Part shown: positions 1-6,829 of the stretch, in pieces | Layout of the letters: every line of letters begins with the position of its first letter | Numbering within the stretch: the stretch's first letter is position 1 | Assembly: GCA_030691295.1 (NCBI GenBank) | Contig: JAUYEQ010000044.1 | Coordinates: forward strand, 1 to 9,578 | Direction: 5' to 3' | Length of the DNA stretch: 9,578 nt | Origin: Bacteroidota bacterium | GTDB lineage: Bacteria > Bacteroidota > Bacteroidia > Bacteroidales > Prolixibacteraceae | Notes under the pieces: generated by a model | What the model was told of the DNA's origin: nothing | Databases searched by the model: none | The model's input: the letters and a program-made list of their open reading frames with translations, nothing else | Translations under genes and position numbers: made by a program

Positions 1-1
1 C

Positions 2-1084
2 ATTGCCTTTCAATTTGCCATATGTATTGCTATCATTGCTTCCACCATCGCTGTTTTCAGACAAAACCATTTTATTGAGAACAAAAGGCTGGGATTTGAC
101 AAGGAAAATTTCATTGTAATAAACCCTTGCAATGTTTGGGACAATACCAGAAAAGCGCTTAAGTTGGAATTTCTGGAAATCCCGGGCGTAAGCCATGTGG
201 TAAATATGGGCGAATCGTTTGGCAATATTTTCAACAATATGGGACACACCATTGAAGGCGGTCAGGGTGGTTTTATATATACCATATCAGCCGATTATGA
301 TTTTCTTGATGCCTTCAACATAGAATTGAAAGATGGCCGTTACTTTGATCGTATCAGGCAAAGCGATGAAAAAGGGGTATTGCTGAATGAAGCCTCTGTA
401 AAAATGTTAGGGCTAACGGATCCTATTAGCAAACGTTTCATCAGGGAAGAGTATTATACCATTATTGGTGTAGTTAACGATTTCCATTTCAATTCGTTGT
501 ATTATCCCATCAACCCCCTTATCATTTACCTGAATAATGAATACTGGGGGCAAAGCATCTATATAAAATATAAAACTTCCGATTTAAAACAGACTATTGG
601 CAAAATCGAATCGGTGTGGAACAAACACGTGCCGGATCAGCCATTTTATTATTCGTTCCTATCTGACAACTTGCAGAAAATGTATGCCGGAGTAGAAAAA
701 ACAGAAAAGTTATTAGGCGTTTTTTCATCGTTGGCCATTCTTATAGCTTGCCTTGGCCTGTTTGGTTTAGCTGCTGTAGCTTCAGAGCAACGCACCAAAG
801 AAATTGGTATTCGCAAAGTGAACGGAGCACACATTTCCGAAGTTCTTGTAATGCTTAATAAAGACTTTATAAAATGGGTCGCCATCGCCTTTGTAATTGC
901 CACGCCCATAGCATACTATGCCATGAATAAATGGCTCGAAAACTTTGCTTACAAAACCGATTTGAGCTGGTGGATTTTTGCCCTAGCGGGTTTGTTGGCA
1001 TTGGGAATTGCACTGCTAACAGTGAGTTGGCAAAGCTGGAAAGCCGCCAATAGGAATCCGGTGGAGGCATTACGGTACGAGTAG
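2..1084 (+). CDS. FtsX-like / MacB-type ABC transporter permease, C-terminal part (5' truncated by the window edge)
   Basis: The frame is open from base 2 to the TAG at 1082-1084, giving 360 residues with no N-terminus, so the gene begins before the window; the ATG at 164 is internal. The fragment opens inside a membrane helix (residues 1-19), continues with an extracytoplasmic domain (about 25-235) and ends with three helices (about 238-260, 291-308, 322-342). The cytoplasmic loop after the first of these carries EIGIRKVNGA (267-276), the FtsX-family coupling motif that in known members contacts the ATPase. This matches the second half of the ~800-residue double-FtsX permeases of Bacteroidota, which work with a separate MacB/LolD-like ATPase and may move lipids, lipoproteins or peptides or transmit force; the substrate here is unknown. 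The C-terminus is 82% identical over 73 residues to the permease at 2190-4589. The family call is firm; the function is inferred. Confidence 0.9.
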   Translation: MAFQFAICIAIIASTIAVFRQNHFIENKRLGFDKENFIVINPCNVWDNTRKALKLEFLEIPGVSHVVNMGESFGNIFNNMGHTIEGGQGGFIYTISADYDFLDAFNIELKDGRYFDRIRQSDEKGVLLNEASVKMLGLTDPISKRFIREEYYTIIGVVNDFHFNSLYYPINPLIIYLNNEYWGQSIYIKYKTSDLKQTIGKIESVWNKHVPDQPFYYSFLSDNLQKMYAGVEKTEKLLGVFSSLAILIACLGLFGLAAVASEQRTKEIGIRKVNGAHISEVLVMLNKDFIKWVAIAFVIATPIAYYAMNKWLENFAYKTDLSWWIFALAGLLALGIALLTVSWQSWKAANRNPVEALRYE

Positions 1085-1223
1085 AGTTGTCAATTCACTG
1101 AAGTCTTAGTTTACGATGCACTGATTGATGTGTGAATTATGTAATTTTTTTAAGGAAATATGTAAAAATTATCCACGCCCAAGAGCTTACTTTTACCTTT
1201 AATTGTCTTAAATAATTCAACAC

Positions 1224-2144
1224 ATGAAAATATTAAAAAAATGGGTGGTAGTAGCTGTTGTGCTTCTTTCCATGACCTCATTTAACGGATGCAATACCTA
1301 CCGCCAGGGAACTTACGGATCACAAACCAATTATGAAAATCCGCAATGGGCTCCATCCTATTATGGCGGAACGCGCTATTACTATTTGCCCGACATCGAA
1401 AGCTATTACGACATTTACACCGGTGAATTCATTTTTCTGAACCATGCACAATGGATTTATTCACCTTATCTCCCTAATATATATCCGGATTTTAATCTGA
1501 ATAATTCTTTTATTGTCGTAGTGAATTCTAATATGTATCAACCCTGGATGCATCACCAGTATTATATTTCGCATTTTCCAAGATATTACTATCGCGATTA
1601 TTACGATCGCAGTAATTTTGCTTATGTAAGAGGATTTAACGAAAATAGCAGCAGCGCAATTTACTGGTCAGAGAATGAAAGAGACAGGGCACGAAACTGG
1701 AATGATGAAAATCTGAGAGCAGGCCGGCAGTTCAGATACTCGAAAGAAGACCGTCAGCAACAAAGGAATATGAATAATTCCGGCATCAGCAGACAAGCCA
1801 CTGACAATTCCGGCAACAACAACTCCCGGAACAATCCCGCCAATCGGGCAGAAAATCCAGTTAACAGTCCGGTAAACAGACAGACTGAAAACGAAAATAA
1901 CAGGTTAAATTCCCCTAAAAGCACTGATAATACTTCCCGCCCGCAACCTGCCAATACTACAGAGACAAGAAGAACTCACGACACAAACTATTATGGCGTA
2001 CCCATTGGCCAGCCAGTGAAGGTGGACAGACAAATGCGAATTCAAAATTCAACCGAAACTCCCCGGAGGAGCAACAGTAATACTGAAAGTCAAAGAAATA
2101 GCAGTGGAAACAGAAATGATCAGAATAATCCAGGTCGAAGGTAA
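1224..2144 (+). CDS. Tyr-rich lipoprotein with Asn/Arg/Ser-rich disordered tail, function unknown
   Basis: This is a 306-residue protein. Its N-terminus is a lipoprotein signal: basic start (KILKK), hydrophobic core (about 7-20) and lipobox FNGC with the lipidated Cys at 23. No acidic/lysine surface-export signal follows the Cys, so an inward-facing membrane anchor is the simpler guess. Residues 30-140 are very rich in Tyr, Pro and Trp, with motifs such as YYYLPDIESYYD (52-63), MYQPWMHHQYY (104-114) and PRYYYRDYY (119-127). Residues 150-250 and 273-306 are Asn/Arg/Ser/Gln-rich and probably disordered. Between them lies an ordered-looking island, YYGVPIGQPVKVDRQMR (256-272). I do not recognise an assigned function; it resembles uncharacterised Bacteroidota lipoproteins with the same Tyr/Pro segment. 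A possible -7 box TACCTTTA (1194-1201) lies 22 bases before the ATG, but no clear -33 element is visible. It sits between two permeases and 45 bases before the second. Confidence 0.85.
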   Translation: MKILKKWVVVAVVLLSMTSFNGCNTYRQGTYGSQTNYENPQWAPSYYGGTRYYYLPDIESYYDIYTGEFIFLNHAQWIYSPYLPNIYPDFNLNNSFIVVVNSNMYQPWMHHQYYISHFPRYYYRDYYDRSNFAYVRGFNENSSSAIYWSENERDRARNWNDENLRAGRQFRYSKEDRQQQRNMNNSGISRQATDNSGNNNSRNNPANRAENPVNSPVNRQTENENNRLNSPKSTDNTSRPQPANTTETRRTHDTNYYGVPIGQPVKVDRQMRIQNSTETPRRSNSNTESQRNSSGNRNDQNNPGRR

Positions 2145-2150
2145 GGTAAA

Positions 2151-2174
2151 GTTTATAGCTTTATAGCTGTAAAC
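2151..2174 (+). other. Near-perfect hairpin/palindrome between lipoprotein and permease genes
   Basis: GTTTATAGCT (2151-2160) and AGCTGTAAAC (2165-2174) pair over ten positions with one T-G wobble around a TTAT loop. The element lies just after the lipoprotein stop and 15 bases before the permease start. It is followed by CCAAACC rather than a T-tract, so it is not a standard terminator. It could be an operator, an attenuating or RNA-stabilising hairpin, or chance. The structure is seen; the role is not known. Confidence 0.4.
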
Positions 2175-2189
2175 CCAAACCGAAACCAA

Positions 2190-4589
2190 ATGCTAAGAAT
2201 TATTTTCATCTCCGCATTCAGAAGCTTGTTGAAATACAAACATACAAGTATCATTAACCTGATTGGTCTGATTGCCGGACTGACCTCGTTTTTATTTGCT
2301 GTTCACTACATTTTGTTTGAGTTTTCGTACGATTCATTTTTTCAGAAATCAGAAAATGTTTACCGCGTAAACCTGGAAGTTGAAAAAGAAGGACAGTCCA
2401 TTTATAACGGGGCCAAAACTCCACGGGCTTTGTTTTTTGCCATGAAACGTGAAATCCCCGAAATTGAAGCCAATGGATTGGCATATTTCGAAAAATGCCT
2501 GGTGAGTTATCGGGACCGAAACATTGCCAATCAGGATATATTGTGGGTTTCCGAAGATTTTGAAAAAGTCTTTCCGCTTGAAATGATCGAGGGAATTGCT
2601 GATTATTCGAGGCCGCGAACCGGGGTTATTTCGGCAACCTGCGCCAAAGTGCTCTACGGAGACGAAAATCCAATTGGCAAAATTATGGGTGTAAACCAGG
2701 GAATGCCCATCGAAATAACCGGTATTTTCAAGGATTTGCCACCCAACACACATTTACAGGCGCAATATTTTGTATCGGTAAAAACCTGGGTCGAAATGGG
2801 CGCCATTAACGCCGAGGGCGACTGGCGATGGAATGGATGGTGGAACTACATCAGGCTCAAAGACGGAAGTTCGCCGGAAATGACAACAGCCAAAATCAAT
2901 AGTTTCATTCAGTCGTACATGGGTTTTTTTGCCGAAGACAAGCGCGATGCGAAATATTCGCTGCAACCGCTTAAAAACCTGCATTTTATTCAGGGAATAG
3001 AAGGCGAAATGGGCGCCATCACCAACTATTCGTCGCTCATCAACCTGATTGTGATTGCCGTTATTACCCTTTTCATTGCCTGGATCAATTATGTGAACCT
3101 TTCGGTAGCGCACGCCCAATCGCGATCTGTCCAGATTCGCACCCGAAAATTAATCGGCGCTTCCGATTTTCATCTCTGGCACCAATCGCTGGCCGAAAGT
3201 TCTATTCTGAATATCGCCGCATTGGTCTTCTCTTTTCTGCTCTATCTTATTTTGCTGAATTCTGTTGCTTCGGTTTTTAACATTCCGGTTAATCAGACTC
3301 ATATCCCGATTGGCTATGTTATTCTCATTTCACTACTCACTGTTTCAGGAGGAATATTTTTTTCAGGAATGTACCATGGAATTGAGCTGACCCGGATAAA
3401 AATTTTGCCTGACCAGAAACATATTGGAGGCGGAAAGCTAAAGAGCGGACTGGTGGTTGCACAAATGGCGCTTTCCATCATTTTCCTGATCGGCACTCTG
3501 GTGGTTTACAAGCAAATCGCCTTCATGAAAAACAAAGATTTGGGCGTAGCTTTGAACGATGTGGTTGTGTTGACCGGCCCGGCGTCGCTGAATGCCGATG
3601 GAAATAAGCGGCAGCGTTACGAGGGTTTTCGCAGCGATCTCCAGAATCAGGTCGGATTCGAAGACATTACTTTTAACCAATTTGTTCCAGGTCAGGAACC
3701 AGGCTTTGGCTTTCGCGAATTTAATAACCCAATGCAAGGAAAATCGCCCGACAACCAGATTCTGGAGAACAACGCCGGGCGCGGTTTTATTAAAACTTAC
3801 GGGCTTAAATTGCTGGCAGGAAACGATTTCCGCGAGAACGAAGCACAAAATTTGAACCGTGTTATTTTGAACGAATCGAGCATGAAACTTCTGGGCTTCG
3901 GTTCTCCTGAAGAAGCTGTTGGCAAAGAAATTTTCAGGAAGGAAAATATCACCACTCCATTAAAGATTGAAGGCGTGGTGGCCGACTTTCATCACGAAGG
4001 ATTGCACAAAGCCATTTACCCGATTATCTGGAATAACCAGTTTCCCAGCGAGTTTGGTTATTTTTCGGTGCGGGTAAACACGAAAAATCTTCAGGAAACA
4101 CTACGCAGGCTGCAAACCACCTGGACGCGCCACTATCCGAAAGATAACTTCGATTTTGTATTAGCCGACGAGCAATTCAACCGTCAGTATGAATCCGACA
4201 GCCGCTTCAGCAAATTGTACGTTTGGCTGACTTTGCTTTCTATTGGAATTGCCACAATTGGCTTGTACGGCCTTATTCTGTTTTATCTCGAAAAACGCAG
4301 AAAAGAAATCAGTTTAAGAAAGGTAAACGGTGCGAACATTGGCCAGATCATTCATTTAATCAACCTTACTTTCATTAAATGGGTAGTAATTGCATTTGTA
4401 ATCGCCATTCCTGTTGCCCACTACGCCATGCAAAAATGGCTCGAAAACTTTGCTTACAAAACCGAACTTAGCTGGTGGATTTTTGCTCTGGCCGGTTTGC
4501 TCACTCTGGGAATTGCATTGATCACCGTTAGCTGGCAAAGTTTTAAGGCCGCATCGAAGAATCCGGTGGAAGTGTTGAGGTATGAATAG
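2190..4589 (+). CDS. FtsX-like / MacB-type ABC transporter permease, full length (799 aa)
   Basis: This is a complete double-module permease of 799 residues, the usual length for this Bacteroidota family. Each half has one helix, a large extracytoplasmic MacB-type domain and three helices. Predicted helices are 19-42, 282-304, 337-360 and 373-394 in the first half and 417-440, 675-698, 730-747 and 760-781 in the second. The coupling loops carry RTRKLIGAS (317-325) and SLRKVNGAN (708-716), equivalent to the EIGIRKVxGA motif that docks on the ATPase. The protein has no ATP-binding domain, so it must pair with an ATPase encoded elsewhere. Such systems act in the inner membrane with the soluble domains in the periplasm; the cargo cannot be read from sequence. 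The gene starts 45 bases after the lipoprotein gene, in the same direction, so co-transcription is plausible. It is a paralogue of the partial permease at 2-1084; the C-terminal 73 residues are strikingly similar. Confidence 0.93.
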   Translation: MLRIIFISAFRSLLKYKHTSIINLIGLIAGLTSFLFAVHYILFEFSYDSFFQKSENVYRVNLEVEKEGQSIYNGAKTPRALFFAMKREIPEIEANGLAYFEKCLVSYRDRNIANQDILWVSEDFEKVFPLEMIEGIADYSRPRTGVISATCAKVLYGDENPIGKIMGVNQGMPIEITGIFKDLPPNTHLQAQYFVSVKTWVEMGAINAEGDWRWNGWWNYIRLKDGSSPEMTTAKINSFIQSYMGFFAEDKRDAKYSLQPLKNLHFIQGIEGEMGAITNYSSLINLIVIAVITLFIAWINYVNLSVAHAQSRSVQIRTRKLIGASDFHLWHQSLAESSILNIAALVFSFLLYLILLNSVASVFNIPVNQTHIPIGYVILISLLTVSGGIFFSGMYHGIELTRIKILPDQKHIGGGKLKSGLVVAQMALSIIFLIGTLVVYKQIAFMKNKDLGVALNDVVVLTGPASLNADGNKRQRYEGFRSDLQNQVGFEDITFNQFVPGQEPGFGFREFNNPMQGKSPDNQILENNAGRGFIKTYGLKLLAGNDFRENEAQNLNRVILNESSMKLLGFGSPEEAVGKEIFRKENITTPLKIEGVVADFHHEGLHKAIYPIIWNNQFPSEFGYFSVRVNTKNLQETLRRLQTTWTRHYPKDNFDFVLADEQFNRQYESDSRFSKLYVWLTLLSIGIATIGLYGLILFYLEKRRKEISLRKVNGANIGQIIHLINLTFIKWVVIAFVIAIPVAHYAMQKWLENFAYKTELSWWIFALAGLLTLGIALITVSWQSFKAASKNPVEVLRYE

Positions 4590-4634
4590 CAAAGGGCATG
4601 GAGCAGAGGGCAATTATCTGCCCTTGCTTTTTTT
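4588..4634 (+). terminator. Intrinsic terminator of the permease block, at a convergent gene junction
   Basis: The arm TGCCCTTGCT (4619-4628) is followed by seven T (4628-4634). It can pair with AGCAAAGGGCA (4588-4598, one bulged A, long loop) or, more locally, through AGGGCA (4607-4612) with a six-base loop. The permease stop codon (4587-4589) overlaps the outer arm. The stop codon of the opposing aminotransferase gene (4633-4635) overlaps the T-tract. On the minus strand the hairpin is not followed by T, so it should work mainly for the plus-strand genes. Confidence 0.75.
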
Positions 4635-5802
4635 ATTCTGAGAAGGAGGCTTTTATTCGCATCAATGCTTCTTCCAAAACCGAACGCGGACAACCAATGT
4701 TGATGCGCATAAAACCACTGCCCTGCTTTCCGAACTGAACACCGCGGTTCAGACCAACTCCGCCATCAATCAGTTTTTGATTGATTGTTTCATCCGTCAA
4801 GCCAAACGCTGAAAAATCGAGCCAGATCAGATAGGTAGCTTCGGGGCGCATCACTTTTACTTCAGGAAGGTTTTCGTTAAAAAACTGCTCCAGAAAAGAA
4901 TAATTTTCCTGAAGGTATTTCAACAGTTGGGCGAGCCATTCCTCTCCATGGGTATAAGCTGCTTCGAGCGCTGCGGTTCCGAAAATGTTTCCCATGTGCA
5001 AATGTGGAAGCCGCATTACCCGTTCATAAGCAACCAAATGCCGTTTATTCGGAATAACCAAAAATGAGGTCGTCAATCCTGCTGTGTTGAACGTTTTGCT
5101 GGGCGCCATGCAGATCACGCAGTTTTGTGCAAATTCTTCCGAAATTCCAGCCAGTGGAGTGTGCTTGTGGCCATCGAAAATCAGATCGGAGTGAATTTCG
5201 TCTGAAATAATCAGTATTTTGTTTTCGAGACAAACTTGCGCCAAATCAGTTAGTTCTTTTTCGATCCATGCCATTCCTCCCGGATTCTGCGGATTACACA
5301 ACAAAAGCAGTTTAGTTTTTGGCGTGATTTTACTTTTCAAATCTTCAAGATCGAAATAATAACGGCCATTCTCTATACGCAACGGATTTTCAATCATTTC
5401 ACGACCGGTTCCTTTTACCGAATCGAAAAACGGAAAATAAACAGGAGGCTGAACAATTACGCCATCGCCCGGCTTCGAAAAAGCTTCTATGGCCATTGTA
5501 AAACCGGCAACAACTCCGGGGCTGAATGATATCCATTCTGGTTTAATTTCCCAGTTGTGACGGCGCTTCAACCAATTGACGATTGACTGATTGTAACTTT
5601 CTCCACGAAAAGTATATCCAAAAACTTCGTGTTCGGCCCGCTTTTTAATTGCCTCAACAATAAAATCGGGAGTGCGGAAATCCATGTCGGCCACCCAAAG
5701 AGGCAATACATCTTCGTTCCGGAAGAACATTTTTCGCGCATCGTATTTAATACAATTGGTATTGGTGCGGTCGATCAGCTCGTCAAAGTTGTATTTTTTC
5801 AT
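4633..5802 (-). CDS. patB: MalY/PatB-type PLP-dependent C-S lyase / aminotransferase (cystathionine beta-lyase family)
   Basis: This is a 389-residue fold-type I PLP enzyme, the normal length for the MalY/PatB branch of class I/II aminotransferases. Family landmarks are in order: LPLWVADMDF (33-42), PPVYFPF (119-125), NPQNPGG (170-176, Asn contacting the cofactor), SDEIHSDL (200-207, Asp201 for the pyridine nitrogen), SKTFNTAG (235-242, with Lys236 as the Schiff-base lysine) and FMRINIG (364-370, Arg366 for the substrate carboxylate). Characterised relatives cleave cystathionine or cysteine to pyruvate, ammonia and a thiol in the cytoplasm; some also transaminate, so the exact substrate is open. 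The start ATG with KKYNFDELIDR is typical of the family. The gene lies downstream of the ComB-like gene on the same strand, 146 bases apart, and converges on the permease gene. The symbol is by family similarity. Confidence 0.92.
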   Translation of the reverse strand: MKKYNFDELIDRTNTNCIKYDARKMFFRNEDVLPLWVADMDFRTPDFIVEAIKKRAEHEVFGYTFRGESYNQSIVNWLKRRHNWEIKPEWISFSPGVVAGFTMAIEAFSKPGDGVIVQPPVYFPFFDSVKGTGREMIENPLRIENGRYYFDLEDLKSKITPKTKLLLLCNPQNPGGMAWIEKELTDLAQVCLENKILIISDEIHSDLIFDGHKHTPLAGISEEFAQNCVICMAPSKTFNTAGLTTSFLVIPNKRHLVAYERVMRLPHLHMGNIFGTAALEAAYTHGEEWLAQLLKYLQENYSFLEQFFNENLPEVKVMRPEATYLIWLDFSAFGLTDETINQKLIDGGVGLNRGVQFGKQGSGFMRINIGCPRSVLEEALMRIKASFSE

Positions 5803-5810
5803 CTTCAGTA

Positions 5811-5851
5811 TTTACGATTTAAACTATGTACAATTTACGATTTGGAAATCG
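5811..5851. repeat. Direct repeat TTTACGATTT plus small palindrome upstream of the PatB-type gene
   Basis: TTTACGATTT occurs at 5811-5820 and again at 5834-5843, 23 bases apart, i.e. about two helical turns. The second copy runs into CGATTTGGAAATCG (5838-5851), a six-base inverted repeat with a GG centre. The first copy begins nine bases upstream of the minus-strand start codon (5802). Paired operator half-sites and a worn interspersed repeat are both possible; nothing here decides between them. Confidence 0.4.
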
Positions 5852-5948
5852 AAGGTCATTTGTTGATTATAACTGAATTAATAAAGCACTTACGTTTACA
5901 GTCTTTTTTAGTCCCAACCCTGAAAGAGTTTTAGCTGAGGTCTTTGGC

Positions 5949-6638
5949 CTAAATATCGATCTTCATTAGATAGTTCAACCCTTTTTCTATCTCTACTTTC
6001 AGAACAAAATTGAAACGGTTCAGTGAAAGGCACAAATCGAAATCGGCAGTTGGCGCCCATTCCTGTTTTTCAGGAGAAAAAAACCGAGCCCCATCCCCAC
6101 TCCTCAATTGCTCAACCATTGCCTGAAAATCGTTTGCAACTCCTTCCAGTTCATTTTTAATGTAAACAGCCAAAAGTGTGTCCTCGTCGGTTGGATACTG
6201 GCAACTGTAACCCATGCAAACCAATGAAACTTTGGCTGGATTCTGTTTCCTGATATAATCAACGATTGCTCCGGCGTTCACAAAACTTCCGGTTATTATT
6301 TCGTCTGCGCCAGTGGCATTGGCAATTCCCTGTGTACCGGAACTGGTGGTATGAACCATGATTTTACCTGCCAGATTGGTCACCAGCAGTTGCGAAGGCG
6401 AATTTCCGAAGTCGAAACCTACCGGTTTTTGTTCGTTTCGTTCGCCAACCAGTATAAATTCAGGATTTTGTTCTTTCATTTTATAGGCAATTTGGAGGTC
6501 GCCTACCGGATAAATGCGTTGAATTCCATTACCAATTGCATAACAAGCTGTAGAAAAAGCCCTAAAAACATCAATAATCACTGTCAAACCTTGTGCTTTT
6601 TTTGCTCCTTCGAGCAATTGAAGTATTTCAATATCCAT
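5949..6638 (-). CDS. comB: 2-phosphosulfolactate phosphatase family protein (ComB-like)
   Basis: This 229-residue protein has the length and motif order of the ComB family: VIIDVFRAFSTACYAIGNG (20-38, matching the family's DVxRAxTT segment), a VGERN segment (64-68), GFDFGNSP (74-81), a GK..VHTTSSGT segment (91-102) and GSFVNAGAIVDYI (117-129). In methanogens ComB is a magnesium-dependent acid phosphatase that converts 2-phosphosulfolactate to sulfolactate for coenzyme M synthesis. Homologues occur in many bacteria that are not known to make coenzyme M, where the real substrate is uncertain. The downstream neighbour on the same strand is a PLP C-S lyase, so a sulfur-compound context is possible but not shown. 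The start codon (6636-6638) is followed at once by DIEILQLLEG, and no in-frame alternative is better. No clear TAnnTTTG box precedes it. Symbol by family similarity only. Confidence 0.88.
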   Translation of the reverse strand: MDIEILQLLEGAKKAQGLTVIIDVFRAFSTACYAIGNGIQRIYPVGDLQIAYKMKEQNPEFILVGERNEQKPVGFDFGNSPSQLLVTNLAGKIMVHTTSSGTQGIANATGADEIITGSFVNAGAIVDYIRKQNPAKVSLVCMGYSCQYPTDEDTLLAVYIKNELEGVANDFQAMVEQLRSGDGARFFSPEKQEWAPTADFDLCLSLNRFNFVLKVEIEKGLNYLMKIDI

Positions 6639-6668
6639 GAATAATATTTTATTTTACGCTACATAAAC

Positions 6669-6713
6669 ATGTAAACAGCTCTACAACTGACTACTAAAAA
6701 TTTTTGTTTACAT
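6669..6713. promoter_or_regulatory. Spaced inverted repeat in divergent intergenic region
   Basis: ATGTAAACA (6669-6677) and TGTTTACAT (6705-6713) are perfect nine-base inverted copies separated by 27 bases. They lie between the divergent genes ending/starting at 6638 and 6830, about 30 bases upstream of the ComB-like start. An extra similar half-site, ACATAAACA (6661-6669), abuts the first arm. A regulator binding site is possible; there is no direct evidence. Confidence 0.35.
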
Positions 6714-6764
6714 TGTTTTAATGTTCCTTGCTTCTGTTAACAAAAGGATAATGCATCATTAACG

Positions 6765-6780
6765 TATGTTGTACAGCATA
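6765..6780. promoter_or_regulatory. Sixteen-base dyad just upstream of the secreted-protein promoter
   Basis: TATGTTGTACAGCATA reads the same on both strands except for one pair of positions. It ends 16 bases before the -7 box at 6797, so it covers the area around -33 to -50 where an activator or repressor would act. TTG at 6769-6771 is the nearest match to a -33 element, but its spacing to the -7 box (25 bases) is longer than usual. Seen as a symmetry; function inferred. Confidence 0.4.
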
Positions 6781-6796
6781 TCTTCAACACAACAGC

Positions 6797-6804
6797 TATG
6801 TTTG
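6797..6804 (+). promoter_or_regulatory. Bacteroidota -7 promoter box for the secreted protein gene
   Basis: TATGTTTG is an exact match to the Bacteroidota sigma-ABfr -7 consensus TAnnTTTG. It lies 25 bases before the ATG at 6830, implying a short leader. The -33 element is weak, which is common in this phylum. Confidence 0.7.
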
Positions 6805-6829
6805 CATTGTACTTTAAAACAAAGAAAAC

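Noticed and set aside
164..1084. Treating the ATG at 164 as the start of the first gene
   Set aside because: The frame stays open to the window edge and the upstream residues form the expected membrane helix and linker of the permease, so 164 is an internal Met.
1092..1151. Possible terminator after the first permease (AATTCAC/GTGAATT followed by seven T)
   Set aside because: The stem is only seven AT-rich base pairs with a 33-base loop and the T-tract is six bases away; too weak to call.
2349..2753. A 134-codon minus-strand open frame in the N-terminal half of the permease gene
   Set aside because: It overlaps the MacB-type domain of the real gene and its translation shows no domain, signal or conserved pattern.
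3438..3848. A 136-codon open frame on the minus strand opposite the second permease
   Set aside because: It is antisense to a confidently assigned transporter gene, has no recognisable motif or promoter, and its composition is that expected of a shadow frame.
5629..5934. A plus-strand open frame covering the start of the PatB-type gene and the gap behind it
   Set aside because: Most of it is antisense to the conserved N-terminus of the lyase; the remainder is low-complexity intergenic sequence.
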